Counted from the first letter of the stretch, positions 6,437 through 15,347 are shown. The stretch is 64,000 nt of DNA from Nitrospira defluvii (GCA_011525625.1 WYAX01000016.1:266235-330234), one strand, 5' to 3'. The notes: a model not told the origin generated them from the sequence alone. Translations and numbers: made by a program.

Positions 6437-8335
6437 ATGCGGGTTGAGTATACAAAGGGCGAGCGGGCGTCGCGCGAGCTGATCATGCTCCAGCGCCAAT
6501 CGTCCGAAGCCGCCGCCGGCCGTAAGATGAAAGTCATGCTCATCTTTCCGCCCGACTGGTTTCCGTCCGAACCCTACCTGAGTCTTCCCTCCCTCACCGC
6601 CGTCCTCCGCCAAGCCGGTCACCAGGTTGTTCAAAAAGACATCAATCTCGAAATGTGGGATTGGTACTTCAGCGAAGACTTTCTCAAGAAGGTCTTGCGC
6701 AAGGTACCGCAACAGCTCGATCGCCTGAGGAAGTTGGCCAAGAAGCGCGAGTTGGAGGACTGGGAGCAGGACCTCCAGCTTCAACTGTGCGAGGTGAGCC
6801 GCCAGCGGGTCGACGAACTGATCAAGAAGGCAGAAAAGGCCAAGGCGATCATTCGCGGAGAAATATTCTACGAAATCGATCAGTTAGAATGGGCTATTCA
6901 AGTCTTTCGTGAAGTCACGGCCGTGATCTCCCTGGTGTATGCGCCGGCGCGGATTTGCATGCCGCCGATGGAGACCAATCTATCCTATAAGGTCTTCGTC
7001 TCCAGCGAGGTCATTGAAGCGGTAAACGACACGCAGGTGAATATCTACCGCGATGTGTTCGAGCAGCTGGTGAAGCCAGCCATCGAGGCGGAGCAGCCGG
7101 ACGTGATCGGCATCTCCATCGTCTTGCAGCAGCAGATGTTTTCCTCCATGACGTTTTGCGCACTCATCAAGCAGCACTTTCCCCACATCCATGTGACGAT
7201 CGGCGGCAATACGGTCACCCGCTTGCGCGACGTGCTCCCGCAGTCGCCGTTGTTTCAGTATTTCGACAGCGCCGTGGTCTACGAAGGGGAGACGGCGTTC
7301 GTGCAGCTTGTGTCGGCGGTCGGCGCGAAGCAGAGTTTGGCCGATGTGCCCAATACCCTCTACAAGGACGCGACCGGGGTGCATGTGTCGTCGACGAGTT
7401 TTGCCGAAGACATGCATAGTTTGCCGCCGCCGGATTTCGATGGGTTGCCGTTGGAGAAATATTTTGTTCCGACCAAGATCCTGCCGTACCTGGCGACGCG
7501 CGGCTGCTATTGGGGACGCTGCGAATTCTGCGACCATGGCGAAGGCTACACGGCCGGTTACCGGAGCAAGAAGATTCAGGACATTCTGGGTGAGATCACC
7601 CATCTGCGCGATAAGTACGGGGCGAGACATTTTCATTTCACCGATGAGTCCTATCCACCGGCCTTGTTTCGCAAGCTGACGCGTGGGTTGATCGACAGCA
7701 ACATGGGCATCGCCTGGACCACGCACATGCGGTTCGAGAAGAGTTTGTTGGAGGACCAGGTCTGGCAGGATGCGAAGGAGTCCGGCTGCAAGTATCTCCA
7801 CTTCGGTTATGAGTCAGGCAACGAGCGGGTGCTCAGGCTGATGGACAAGGCCACGACGACGGCCATCATGACCGAGCATCTCAAACGCACCGCCGAAGCC
7901 GGTATCTGGAACCACTGCATGGGGTTTTTCGGCTTTCCCGGCGAGACGCGGGAGGAAGCCTGGTCGTCGGTGCAGTTCCTGGAGCAGAACAAGGAGCACG
8001 TCCATTCGTTGGGTTTCGGCACGTTCGATCTGGGGCGGCACAATCCGGTTGCCAAGAATCCGGAGAAGTTCGGCGTCACGGCGTACCAGAATCCCGAGTG
8101 GGACCTCGCGCTGGATTACTACTTTACGGTGAAGCAAGGCTTGAGCATCGAGGAAGCGGAGCGGGTGTTCGAAGAGTTCGAGCGGAATCACCATCCCGGC
8201 TGGGATTTGCGGCTGTTCATCCGCGAATATATTTTCCTCTACATCGCACGCTTTGGATTGCAGAAGTTGCCGGATCTGCAGTATGGATCGGCGAAAATTA
8301 CTGGAGCGTCGCCCACGCTGGCGGGGAAAATGTGA
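6437..8335 (+). CDS. B12-binding-domain radical SAM protein (paralogue 1)
   Basis: A 632-residue protein. Residues about 31-320 contain a Rossmann-like cobalamin-binding-type region, starting MKVMLIFPPDWFPSEPYLSL, with a charged helical insert at about 80-160. The radical SAM domain follows with C357-x4-C362-x2-C365 (RGCYWGRCEFCDHG), one residue longer than the usual CX3CX2C. No DxHxxG motif is visible, so cobalamin, if bound, would be His-off. Related enzymes include methylases, cyclases and lipid or natural-product modifiers; no substrate can be assigned. It is followed 154 bp later by a full-length paralogue and a third radical SAM gene. The start is uncertain: 6437, 6488 and 6527 are all possible and none has a strong ribosome-binding site. 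Confidence 0.85.
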   Translation: MRVEYTKGERASRELIMLQRQSSEAAAGRKMKVMLIFPPDWFPSEPYLSLPSLTAVLRQAGHQVVQKDINLEMWDWYFSEDFLKKVLRKVPQQLDRLRKLAKKRELEDWEQDLQLQLCEVSRQRVDELIKKAEKAKAIIRGEIFYEIDQLEWAIQVFREVTAVISLVYAPARICMPPMETNLSYKVFVSSEVIEAVNDTQVNIYRDVFEQLVKPAIEAEQPDVIGISIVLQQQMFSSMTFCALIKQHFPHIHVTIGGNTVTRLRDVLPQSPLFQYFDSAVVYEGETAFVQLVSAVGAKQSLADVPNTLYKDATGVHVSSTSFAEDMHSLPPPDFDGLPLEKYFVPTKILPYLATRGCYWGRCEFCDHGEGYTAGYRSKKIQDILGEITHLRDKYGARHFHFTDESYPPALFRKLTRGLIDSNMGIAWTTHMRFEKSLLEDQVWQDAKESGCKYLHFGYESGNERVLRLMDKATTTAIMTEHLKRTAEAGIWNHCMGFFGFPGETREEAWSSVQFLEQNKEHVHSLGFGTFDLGRHNPVAKNPEKFGVTAYQNPEWDLALDYYFTVKQGLSIEEAERVFEEFERNHHPGWDLRLFIREYIFLYIARFGLQKLPDLQYGSAKITGASPTLAGKM

Positions 8336-8484
8336 GGACGTGAGACGTGAAAGGTGAAATGTGAAAGGTAATAGTTTGTGAAACGAACACCGTCACACCC
8401 AACGCGTAACACGTGCGATAAGAGCCACTCGGCGAGCATTCTCCTCGGGCGTTTCACGTTTTACGTCTCACGTTTCACGAAAGA
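8336..8484. repeat. ACGTGAAA-type inverted and tandem short repeats
   Basis: The gap between the two paralogous radical SAM genes begins with GTGAGACGTGAAAGGTGAAA and ends with several TTTCACGT/TCTCACGT units in the opposite orientation. The two ends can pair into a long imperfect stem around a unique 70-nt middle. The repeat is close to the second gene's start (8490), so it may influence translation. It is too irregular for a CRISPR, and the unit length is only 7-8 nt. Confidence 0.65.
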
Positions 8485-8489
8485 TTTTC

Positions 8490-10448
8490 ATGAGTAGTAA
8501 CGGTCTCGTTCAAATCGATGGCCTCACGCCGATCAAGAAAGAAGATCGGAAGCAGTCGAAGGTCATGTTGTTGTTCCCGCCGGAGTGGGTGCCGACGGCG
8601 CCGTACCTGGCCTTGCCGATGTTGACGGCTGTGTTGCGCGAAGCGGGACATACCGTGGTGCAGCGTGACATCAACATCGAGATGTACGACCACTTCTTCA
8701 GCATGGAATTTTTGATCTGGGTGAAGGGCCGCCTGGGCATGCATCTCAAGCCGCTCCAGGACAAGGAGAAGGCCGGGACGCTGACCGACCAGGAAGCCAG
8801 CCAGAAAGCGGTGCTGGAAGATGCCTACGCCGTGGATGTCTTCGACCTCGCGGAGCGGGCCGAAGATGCCAAACTGGTCGTGCGCGGTGAACGGTTCTAC
8901 GATGCGGAGAAGCTGGAGCGCGCGCTCAATACGTTCCGCGAAGCGATGCAGTATATCTCCGCCGCCTACTATCCGGCCTCGCTCGTGTTCTACCCGATGG
9001 AAAGCAACCTGGGCTACCGGCCAGGCGTGTCGAAGGAAGTGTTCGCCTGCCTCGACGATGAGCAGGTGAACGTCTATCGCGACATCTGCAATCAGTTAGT
9101 GCTGCCCAGCGTGAGCAAGGAAAAGCCGACGGTGATCGGTATCTCCATCGGTACGCAAATGCAGCTGATGGCCGGCCTGACGTTCTGCAAGATGATCAAG
9201 GAAAGTTTTCCGGAGATCCGTGTCGTGGTCGGCGGGAACGTCGTGACTCGCTTGCAGGAAGAATGGGCGCACCACGAGCGGTTCTTCACCGAGGTGTTCG
9301 ACGCGGCGATTTTGTATGAGGGCGAACATGCGCTGCTCTGGTATCTTGAGGCGGTGAACGGTCAGCGGTCGATGGAGCAGGTGCCCAATCTCATGTATCG
9401 CGACGCGGACGGTGTGAAGCAGAGCAAAGAAGTTTACACGGAGAAAACGTCGGCCCTGCCGCTGCCGGACTTTGACGGCTTGCCGCTGGATCGGTATTTC
9501 GTCCCTGAGCGGATCATTCCCTACCTCGCCACGCGCGGCTGCTACTGGGGCCGTTGCACGTTCTGCGATCACGGGCAGGGCTACTTCGATCAGTACCGCG
9601 GGATGAGCGCACAGCATGTGGTGGATCAGGTCACGGCGTTGCGGGATAAATACAATTGCCGCCACTTCCTGTTTTCGGACGAATCCTATCCGCCCGCGTT
9701 GTTCAAGAAGGTGTCGCAGCTGCTTGTGGATCGGAACGTCGGCATCAAGTGGACGACGTTGATCCGCTTCGAGGAGACCTTGCAGGATCAGGCGATTTGG
9801 GACCTCGCGGCGAAGGCCGGCTGCTGCACGTTGTACTACGGTATGGAGTCGGCGAACGAGCGCGTGTTGAACCTCATGGACAAACATGCGCGGAAGAGCG
9901 TGATCCAGAACAATCTACATCAAGCAGCCAAAGCGGGGATCTGGAACCACGTGATGGCGTTTTACGGGTTTCCGGGCGAGACGCGCGACGAGGCGCTGGA
10001 GACGCGGCAGTTCGTCATCGACAATCAGCCGGTAATTCACTCGGTGGAGCTGTTTTATTTCGTGGCCTACCGCCACACGCCGATGGTGCGTAATCCGGAT
10101 AAGTTCGGCATCACGATCCATAAGCAGGAGGAATACGACCTGCCGTTGGATTACTACTACACGCTGAACGAGCCGGTGGGTATTTCGTGCCTCGACGCAA
10201 TGCAGCTCTGCGAGGAGTTCTATAAGAACGACTTTCAGCCCTGGGCGGTGCGGGTGAATAGTCGCGAACACGTGTTCCTGTACATCTCCAAATTCGGTAC
10301 GAATAAGCTGCCTCAGATCTACGCGGCGACGAAGGATGGCGCAGCAGCGGAAGGTGTATCGGGATTGGTGACCTGGCCCGTGGCAATGGGAGAAGGGGAT
10401 GAAGGCAAAGAAGGAATGAGCCGCGTCGTCTCCCACGGCTTGGGATAA
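8490..10448 (+). CDS. B12-binding-domain radical SAM protein (paralogue 2)
   Basis: A 652-residue paralogue of the preceding protein, collinear over its whole length: KVMLLFPPEWVPTAPYLALP at residues 24-43, helical insert at about 75-150, then C351-x4-C356-x2-C359 in the same RGCYWGRCTFCDHG context, and the shared GFPGETR and LDYYYT blocks. The two copies differ enough to have separate substrates or partners rather than being a fresh duplication. The CX4CX2C spacing is conserved in both, so it is not an error. The last 40 residues are unrelated to the other copy and low in complexity. The function is unknown; the pair probably modifies one product in sequence or forms a heteromer. Confidence 0.85.
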   Translation: MSSNGLVQIDGLTPIKKEDRKQSKVMLLFPPEWVPTAPYLALPMLTAVLREAGHTVVQRDINIEMYDHFFSMEFLIWVKGRLGMHLKPLQDKEKAGTLTDQEASQKAVLEDAYAVDVFDLAERAEDAKLVVRGERFYDAEKLERALNTFREAMQYISAAYYPASLVFYPMESNLGYRPGVSKEVFACLDDEQVNVYRDICNQLVLPSVSKEKPTVIGISIGTQMQLMAGLTFCKMIKESFPEIRVVVGGNVVTRLQEEWAHHERFFTEVFDAAILYEGEHALLWYLEAVNGQRSMEQVPNLMYRDADGVKQSKEVYTEKTSALPLPDFDGLPLDRYFVPERIIPYLATRGCYWGRCTFCDHGQGYFDQYRGMSAQHVVDQVTALRDKYNCRHFLFSDESYPPALFKKVSQLLVDRNVGIKWTTLIRFEETLQDQAIWDLAAKAGCCTLYYGMESANERVLNLMDKHARKSVIQNNLHQAAKAGIWNHVMAFYGFPGETRDEALETRQFVIDNQPVIHSVELFYFVAYRHTPMVRNPDKFGITIHKQEEYDLPLDYYYTLNEPVGISCLDAMQLCEEFYKNDFQPWAVRVNSREHVFLYISKFGTNKLPQIYAATKDGAAAEGVSGLVTWPVAMGEGDEGKEGMSRVVSHGLG

Positions 10449-10527
10449 TCGGAGACGAGCCGATAGCAAAGGCGGAAGGAAAGTCTACGCAAGCGGACTT
10501 CTTGTGATGTGCGGACGCTTGACGCCA

Positions 10528-10770
10528 TCAACTCCTCTCCTGCCCGAGGGTGACAGTGAGCAGGAGATAGGCCTCCTCGATCTTACGGGTCATCTCCTCG
10601 GCCTTTGTGTAGGCCTGCATGTATTTCTTGGGGTTGTTCGTGAGGTTGGCAAAGCGGCGGGGTGTCCAAGTGTGCAGCAGGGCGTCGCGCTGCTCATTGA
10701 GTTGCTCGAGGGTATAGGGTTGCGAGAGTGCGAAGAGCGCCAGAGCCTGTGCCAGCCGGTCGTCGGTCAT
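10528..10770 (-). CDS. Small J-domain-like protein lacking HPD
   Basis: An 80-residue protein from the ATG at 10770 (a TTG at 10806 would add 12 residues). The sequence ALFALSQPYTLEQLNEQRDA, then a spacer and KIEEAYLLL, resembles helices I, II and III of a DnaJ J-domain (yLEQL-...-AY-LL), but the loop reads HTW where HPD is needed to stimulate DnaK. If the resemblance is real it is a J-like protein, as in some scaffolds, rather than an active co-chaperone. It lies antisense between two radical SAM genes and diverges from the third. Moderate confidence that it is a gene; low confidence in the fold. Confidence 0.5.
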   Translation of the reverse strand: MTDDRLAQALALFALSQPYTLEQLNEQRDALLHTWTPRRFANLTNNPKKYMQAYTKAEEMTRKIEEAYLLLTVTLGQERS

Positions 10771-10805
10771 AACGGAAGTTTCCCGGTTCGATCCCGATAT
10801 TGTCA

Positions 10806-12092
10806 ATGAGCGCTGGTCGCCACCCGGCGATAGGCAAGGGATGTTTACCCGTGGCCACCACCCTCCCGATTTTTCAGCCGACCCCGATCTTCAAAGACCG
10901 CACCGACTATCGTCAGGTGCTCATCAGGGAAATGGACGCGGGGAAAATTCCCCTGAGTCTCGGCCGGGACTGTCCGGTCAAATGCGAGTTCTGCTACGAG
11001 CTCGACCACTCCTACCGCGAAACGCTCGATCCACCCAAGACCAGTGACGAGGATTGGAAGTTCATCCTCGACTACATCAGCCGGAAACCGACCGACCCGA
11101 CGCAGTTCTGGTGTCTCGGGGGCAATGAGTTTATGGAATGGACCGATTTGTTCCTCCATCCCAAGGCGATGGAGTGGGTCGAAGACTTTCTCAAATATAC
11201 CGACAAGAGCATTCAGTTTTTTACCGTCGGCTTTGTGCATGTGCCCAAGATCCATCAACTGGTGGCGCAGTATCCCGGTCGGATCAACTTCGAGCTCTCG
11301 GTCATCACGCTCAGCGACTACCGTCAACGACTGATGCCGCATGCGCCGTCGGTCAAGCATCTGATGAAGGTGTTGGATGGCCCCGCCGTGTCGTCTGCCA
11401 ACTTCTATGCGTTCGATCAGCACACAATGTCGAAGGATGCGGCGACGATTTCCGCGATCAACCAGCAATGTGTGCTCTGGATGGGGACGCTCACCCCGGT
11501 GCGTGGACTGAAGGAAGAGACGGCCTCGCTCATGCGGCAGGGGCGGAAGTTCCTGCCGGAGGAAGCGACGCGGATTTATCAGTTGGGGTTGCCGAATCTG
11601 CAGACCATTCACACCGAGTCCTATACGACGGCATTTTTGAGCCGCCGCCGCATCGTCAGCCTGTTCGACTCGTTGGAGCTAGAAAAGAAGGATACGGTGG
11701 TGATGGCGGGGAGCGTCCACAAGATCCTGACCATGTTCCGAAAGAATCGCGCGAAGTTTCTCTCTGTGCCGAATGCGTTGCTCAGCGGAGATTCCGATTG
11801 CACGGTGCTCCTGACCTTCGATGACATTGCGCGGCGGCTGACGAAAGAGAAGGTCATTCACGTGCCGAAATGCATCATGCAGTCGGGTCGTGGCCCCTAT
11901 ACCGATATTACGGGCGTGAGTCTGGAACAGTTCACCAAGAAGACCGGTGTGCGTGTGAAGGTGCTGCACAAGATCGATACCCGCTTCGCCAATCAACAGC
12001 TCTACCGGCACGGCTCGTTGCAGAACTATGTTGAGCAATACCTCAACAATCCGTTGAGGCCTGCGTATGAGGCCATTCCCCGGCCCGTCTAG
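10806..12092 (+). CDS. Radical SAM protein with DUF512-like C-terminal region
   Basis: A 428-residue protein with a canonical CX3CX2C cluster motif at C56, C60 and C63 (CPVKCEFCYE), followed by LGGNEFMEW, a GGE-like SAM-binding segment. The C-terminal 110 residues (SGDSDCTVLLTFDDIARRL, then TDITGVSLEQF) resemble the DUF512 domain found behind PDZ/radical SAM proteins, but the N-terminal PDZ part is absent. The ATG at 10806 is used; a GTG at 10851 has a better placed AAGGGA and may be the real start. It is the third radical SAM gene in 6 kb. The substrate is unknown. An about 125-nt hairpin repeat begins directly after its stop codon. Confidence 0.75.
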   Translation: MSAGRHPAIGKGCLPVATTLPIFQPTPIFKDRTDYRQVLIREMDAGKIPLSLGRDCPVKCEFCYELDHSYRETLDPPKTSDEDWKFILDYISRKPTDPTQFWCLGGNEFMEWTDLFLHPKAMEWVEDFLKYTDKSIQFFTVGFVHVPKIHQLVAQYPGRINFELSVITLSDYRQRLMPHAPSVKHLMKVLDGPAVSSANFYAFDQHTMSKDAATISAINQQCVLWMGTLTPVRGLKEETASLMRQGRKFLPEEATRIYQLGLPNLQTIHTESYTTAFLSRRRIVSLFDSLELEKKDTVVMAGSVHKILTMFRKNRAKFLSVPNALLSGDSDCTVLLTFDDIARRLTKEKVIHVPKCIMQSGRGPYTDITGVSLEQFTKKTGVRVKVLHKIDTRFANQQLYRHGSLQNYVEQYLNNPLRPAYEAIPRPV

Positions 12093-12217
12093 CCGGCTCG
12101 TGAAAACGACCTCCAACTTCGTTCTCGGCTCGCCACAATCCTCAACGTACCCCTAAGGGTACGCCTCCGGTTCTGGCTTGCCTGCGGCCTCGTTGGATGC
12201 CGTTTTGACCAGCCGGC
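12093..12217. repeat. About 121-nt hairpin repeat, family B, copy 1
   Basis: It starts at the base after the stop codon of the radical SAM gene. Outer arms GGCTCGTGAAAACGACCTCC and (reverse complement) GGCTGGTCAAAACGGCATCC pair almost throughout. The centre is the palindrome GTACCC-CTAA-GGGTAC. It could terminate or stabilise the upstream transcript. Confidence 0.8.
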
Positions 12218-12230
12218 GGGAATCGAAACT

Positions 12231-12350
12231 GGCTACCGAAAATCGCATCTGCCGGCGTTCTCGGTCGCGTGTCTCCCCGCGATGTACCGCAAGGGTACAC
12301 CTCAGTCACCACCCTCCCTGCGGCCTAGGCACAGGCCATTTTGACCAGCC
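12231..12350. repeat. Hairpin repeat, family B, copy 2
   Basis: Arms GGCTACCGAAAATCGC and GCCATTTTGACCAGCC are complementary; the centre is TGTACC-GCAA-GGGTACA. It follows copy 1 after 13 bp in the same orientation. The remaining 144 bp before the PhzF-like gene show no other feature. Confidence 0.75.
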
Positions 12351-12494
12351 TGGCAACATCAATTGGAGAGCGTGGAATGTAGTCCTCCCTCCTGTGTACG
12401 GAATTCCTACCTGCTGCTCCGTATAACCCTGTCACCCTCTTGCAAAAAATACCGGCTCGGGGCAACATGCCGCCAGCCTTACAGTGAGGAGGTT

Positions 12495-13424
12495 ATGCCC
12501 GGGCAGCGGCGATTGCAGTTTTATCAAGCCGACGTATTCACCGATGCACCCTTCGGCGGAAACCCGGTGGCGGTATTTCCCGACGCCGACGGATTGACCG
12601 ACGTCGAGCTGCAGCAGATCGCCCGTGAGATGAATCTCTCCGAAACGGTCTTTGTCTTTCCGCCGACCGATCAGGCGGCGGTGGTCAAGATGCGCATTTT
12701 TACCCCGACTCAGGAAATTCCCTTCGCCGGCCATCCGGTCATCGGAACGTTTTTCGTGCTGGGCACGTTGGATCGTTTCGCGCTCCGGGAGCCGGTTACG
12801 CGGGTGCTCCAGGAATGCAATCTCGGGCTGTTTCCCGTCGATATCCATTCCCACGACGGGGTGATCGAACGCGTGGTCATGGCGCAACCGAGCCCCGAGT
12901 TTCTGGATGTGATCGAGGAACCGGAGGCGCTCTTCGCCATCGCCCGCTCGCTGGGCATCACGAAGTCCGCGATTACCGAAACCCGTTTTCCCGTACAGGT
13001 GGTGTCGACGGGGTTGCCGGTGATCATCGTACCGGTGCGTACGCTCACCGCGGTGCGGTCGATCGTTCCCGATGTGGCGGCCATCGCTGAGCTGTCTCAG
13101 CAATATGGCGCGAACGGCATGATGGTGTTCAGCACCATGACGGTCGAACAATCCTCCACCGTCCATACGCGTATGTTCGCGCCGTTGATCGGCATCGTGG
13201 AAGATCCTGCGACAGGAAGCGCGAGCGGCGCGTTGGGCGCCTATCTGGTGCAGCACGGGGTGGTCGATATCAGGCCGGAAACTGAGATCACCGCCGAGCA
13301 GGGGTACGAGATCGACCGCCCCTCGCGCATCCTCATTCAAGTGAACTCGGACGACGATGCGATTCAGGGGGTCATGGTCGGTGGGGAAGCGGTGATGGTG
13401 GTGGAGGGGACGCTGAATTTCTAG
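12495..13424 (+). CDS. PhzF-family isomerase/epimerase
   Basis: A 309-residue protein with the PhzF diaminopimelate-epimerase-like fold: FGGNPVAVF near residue 21, NLSETVFVF with the catalytic glutamate near 50, [10 protein letters not shown] near 77 and [17 protein letters not shown] near 240. These enzymes catalyse proton shifts on small acids; only true PhzF makes phenazines, and no other phenazine genes are present, so the substrate is unknown. The ATG at 12495 gives the family length. GAGGAGG ends only 2 nt before it, which is close but is the best site in the region. Upstream lie two hairpin repeats, and a repeat remnant follows the stop. Confidence 0.9.
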   Translation: MPGQRRLQFYQADVFTDAPFGGNPVAVFPDADGLTDVELQQIAREMNLSETVFVFPPTDQAAVVKMRIFTPTQEIPFAGHPVIGTFFVLGTLDRFALREPVTRVLQECNLGLFPVDIHSHDGVIERVVMAQPSPEFLDVIEEPEALFAIARSLGITKSAITETRFPVQVVSTGLPVIIVPVRTLTAVRSIVPDVAAIAELSQQYGANGMMVFSTMTVEQSSTVHTRMFAPLIGIVEDPATGSASGALGAYLVQHGVVDIRPETEITAEQGYEIDRPSRILIQVNSDDDAIQGVMVGGEAVMVVEGTLNF

Positions 13425-13426
13425 CA

Positions 13427-13500
13427 GGATCATGAACACGCCTTCTCACGGCGCTCAGTCGTTCGGCTCTCTGTGACGTGAGGAATCCAAAACGTGTAGG
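13427..13500. repeat. Remnant of a family B hairpin repeat
   Basis: GGATCATGAACACGCCTTC, two bases after the PhzF-like stop codon, matches the 5' arm of the copy at 16227 (GGATGATGAACATGCCTTC), but the conserved GTACCC centre and the 3' arm are missing. It is likely a decayed copy. The rest of the 284-bp gap to the next gene holds only the inverted repeat at 13674. Confidence 0.45.
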
Positions 13501-13673
13501 AAGGGGCTATTCGTGAGCCGGGAGTATCAGGGGGGAGGCGAGCGGCCTTGTGACAGGGCTTGCTGATCATCCGGTGAAGAATGGACCGAGGGCGAACAGG
13601 TGGTCACGAGTCGCGCGATGGAAATGAATTGAGACCGACGCGCTTGGGAAACGGGAACTCAGGAATCACGACG

Positions 13674-13692
13674 CAACACTCGACATAGTGTT
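13674..13692. promoter_or_regulatory. Inverted repeat upstream of the dehydrogenase gene
   Basis: CAACACT-cgaca-t-AGTGTTG, perfect 7-bp arms, ending 16 bp before the ATG at 13709. The position suits an operator or a 5'-leader hairpin that occludes the ribosome-binding site. No adjacent regulator gene is present. Confidence 0.45.
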
Positions 13693-13708
13693 GTTACGCT
13701 GAGGTGTT

Positions 13709-14740
13709 ATGAACGCGGTTGTCTTTCATGAGCATGGCGGGCCGGGCAAGTTGCAGTATCAGGAGATGCCGATGCCGACCATCGGTGTCGATGAGGTGCT
13801 GGTGCGGGTCAAGGCCTGCGCCCTGAATCACCTGGACATTTGGATCCGGCAGGGGAGTCCGGCTTATCCGATGCCGCTCCCGCATATCCTCGGTTCTGAC
13901 ATCTCCGGGGTGGTGCAGCAGATCGGCGCTCACGTGGAAGGGGTGGCCGAAGGCGAACGGGTTTTCGTGTCGCCGGGTGTCGGGTGTGGTCGATGCGAGC
14001 AGTGTCTTGGCGGTCGTGACAATATGTGTCGGTCCTATGGATTGATTGGGGCCATGTGCCATGGCGGGTATGCAGACTATGTGAAGGTACCTGCGCGAAA
14101 TGTGCATCCGATTCCCGGCACCTTGTCTTTCGAGCAGGCCGCGGCCTTTCCCCTGGTGTCCGTGACTGCCTGGCATATGTTGTTCGGACTGGCCGACCTG
14201 CGACCGGGCGAAGACGTGTTGATCATGGGGGCGGGCAGCGGAGTCGGGCATATGGCGATCCAAATGGCGAAACTGGGCGGGGCCCGCGTGTTCACCACCG
14301 TGGGCAGCGATGATAAAATTGCCAAGGCCAAGGCGCTGGGTGCCGATGAGGTGATTCATCACGGACGTGAACAGGTCAATCAGCGGGTGCGTGAATTGAC
14401 GCATCGACGCGGCGTAGATGTGGTGATCGAACACATCGGACCGGACGTGTGGCCGCAGTGCATCGATTCACTCGCCAAGGGCGGGCGGCTGGTCACGTGC
14501 GGCGCGACGACGGGTGCGGAGGTTAGGCTCGACCTCCGCTACATCTATTCACGCCAACTCACGATCAAGGGCTCATATATGGGCACTCAGAGTGAGTTGC
14601 TGAAGGCCGCTCACCTGGTCGGCGAGGGCCGATTGCGGCCGGTCATCGATCGGACGTTTCCGCTGTCCGACGCGAAGGCCGCGCAAGAATATCTTTTGAA
14701 TCGGAAATTTTTTGGTAAGATCGTGCTGACCGTTTCGTAA
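13709..14740 (+). CDS. Zinc-type medium-chain dehydrogenase/quinone oxidoreductase-like protein
   Basis: A 343-residue MDR-superfamily oxidoreductase. The structural zinc lobe is intact (CGRCEQCLGGRDNMC near residues 94-108), and the NAD(P)-binding Rossmann motif GAGSGVGHMAIQMAK lies near residue 174. The catalytic-zinc position that is usually GHE reads GSDISG, and ALNHLDIW replaces the usual CxTD segment. That points to the quinone-oxidoreductase-like branch that keeps the structural zinc but may lack the catalytic one. It would reduce or oxidise a small carbonyl or quinone with NAD(P)H. It stands alone, preceded by an inverted repeat and followed 50 bp later by a CBS protein. Confidence 0.88.
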   Translation: MNAVVFHEHGGPGKLQYQEMPMPTIGVDEVLVRVKACALNHLDIWIRQGSPAYPMPLPHILGSDISGVVQQIGAHVEGVAEGERVFVSPGVGCGRCEQCLGGRDNMCRSYGLIGAMCHGGYADYVKVPARNVHPIPGTLSFEQAAAFPLVSVTAWHMLFGLADLRPGEDVLIMGAGSGVGHMAIQMAKLGGARVFTTVGSDDKIAKAKALGADEVIHHGREQVNQRVRELTHRRGVDVVIEHIGPDVWPQCIDSLAKGGRLVTCGATTGAEVRLDLRYIYSRQLTIKGSYMGTQSELLKAAHLVGEGRLRPVIDRTFPLSDAKAAQEYLLNRKFFGKIVLTVS

Positions 14741-14790
14741 GTCTCGTCTTTATCGGTTTTCATGTCCCAACGGGCAGAAAGGTATGTGGT

Positions 14791-15225
14791 ATGGCAACAG
14801 TTGCACAAATCATGAACAAGAAACCTCAAAGCGTCGGTCCCACGACGTCCCTTCGCGGTGCGGCGAAGAAGATGCGCACTCTGCGGGTGAGTTCTCTGCT
14901 GATCAAGAAGGGGAAGAATCATGTCGGGATCGTGACCGATACGGATCTCGTCCGAAAAGGGTTGGCGACCAATCAAGACCTGGGCAAGCTGACCGTCGAA
15001 CATGTGATGACCTCGCCGCTCTGCACCATCGAGAGCAATCAGGATGTCGATGATGCCCAAGACATGATGGGCGATCTCGGTGTGCGGCATCTCGCGGTCA
15101 CCAAGGGCGGGGCGATTGTCGGCGTGGTGTCGGTTCGCGATCTGCTGATGCATTACAAGCGATACGCGCAATCGAAACTGGCGGATAGGCAGGTGTACTC
15201 CGAACCAAAAATCGGCCAAGACTAA
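14791..15225 (+). CDS. Two-CBS-domain protein
   Basis: A 144-residue protein made of two CBS domains (residues about 8-65 and 75-130), recognisable from GIVTDTDLVRKGLA and GVVSVRDLL. CBS pairs bind adenine nucleotides or SAM and act as energy-state sensors, usually for a partner enzyme or channel. No other domain is attached. A related protein of similar size is at 38661 in the hem cluster. Family B hairpin repeats start two bases after its stop. Confidence 0.9.
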   Translation: MATVAQIMNKKPQSVGPTTSLRGAAKKMRTLRVSSLLIKKGKNHVGIVTDTDLVRKGLATNQDLGKLTVEHVMTSPLCTIESNQDVDDAQDMMGDLGVRHLAVTKGGAIVGVVSVRDLLMHYKRYAQSKLADRQVYSEPKIGQD

Positions 15226-15226
15226 A

Positions 15227-15347
15227 GGATGTTGAAAACGGCTTCCAGCAGCGTTCTCGGCTCATCAAAATCCTCAACGTACCCCTGCGGGTACGCCTCC
15301 GGTTTTGCTTCGCCTGCGGCTTTGCTGGAAAGTCGTTTTGAACATCC
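15227..15347. repeat. Hairpin repeat, family B, copy 3
   Basis: The best-preserved copy, 121 nt. Outer arms GGATGTTGAAAACGGCTTCC and its near complement (GGAAAGTCGTTTTGAACATCC) enclose a palindromic centre GTACCC-CTGC-GGGTAC. It starts two bases after the CBS gene stop. Confidence 0.85.

Noticed and set aside
8336..8484. CRISPR array
   Set aside because: The repeated unit is 7-8 nt and irregular, without equal-length spacers.
10780..10800. tRNA-like T-loop GGTTCGATCCC
   Set aside because: No matching stems, anticodon arm or acceptor stem around it; the stretch is a short chance match.
12432..13439. 335-residue ORF antisense to the PhzF-like gene
   Set aside because: It is a GC-rich shadow frame of a conserved gene and has the usual Arg/His-rich composition of such shadows.
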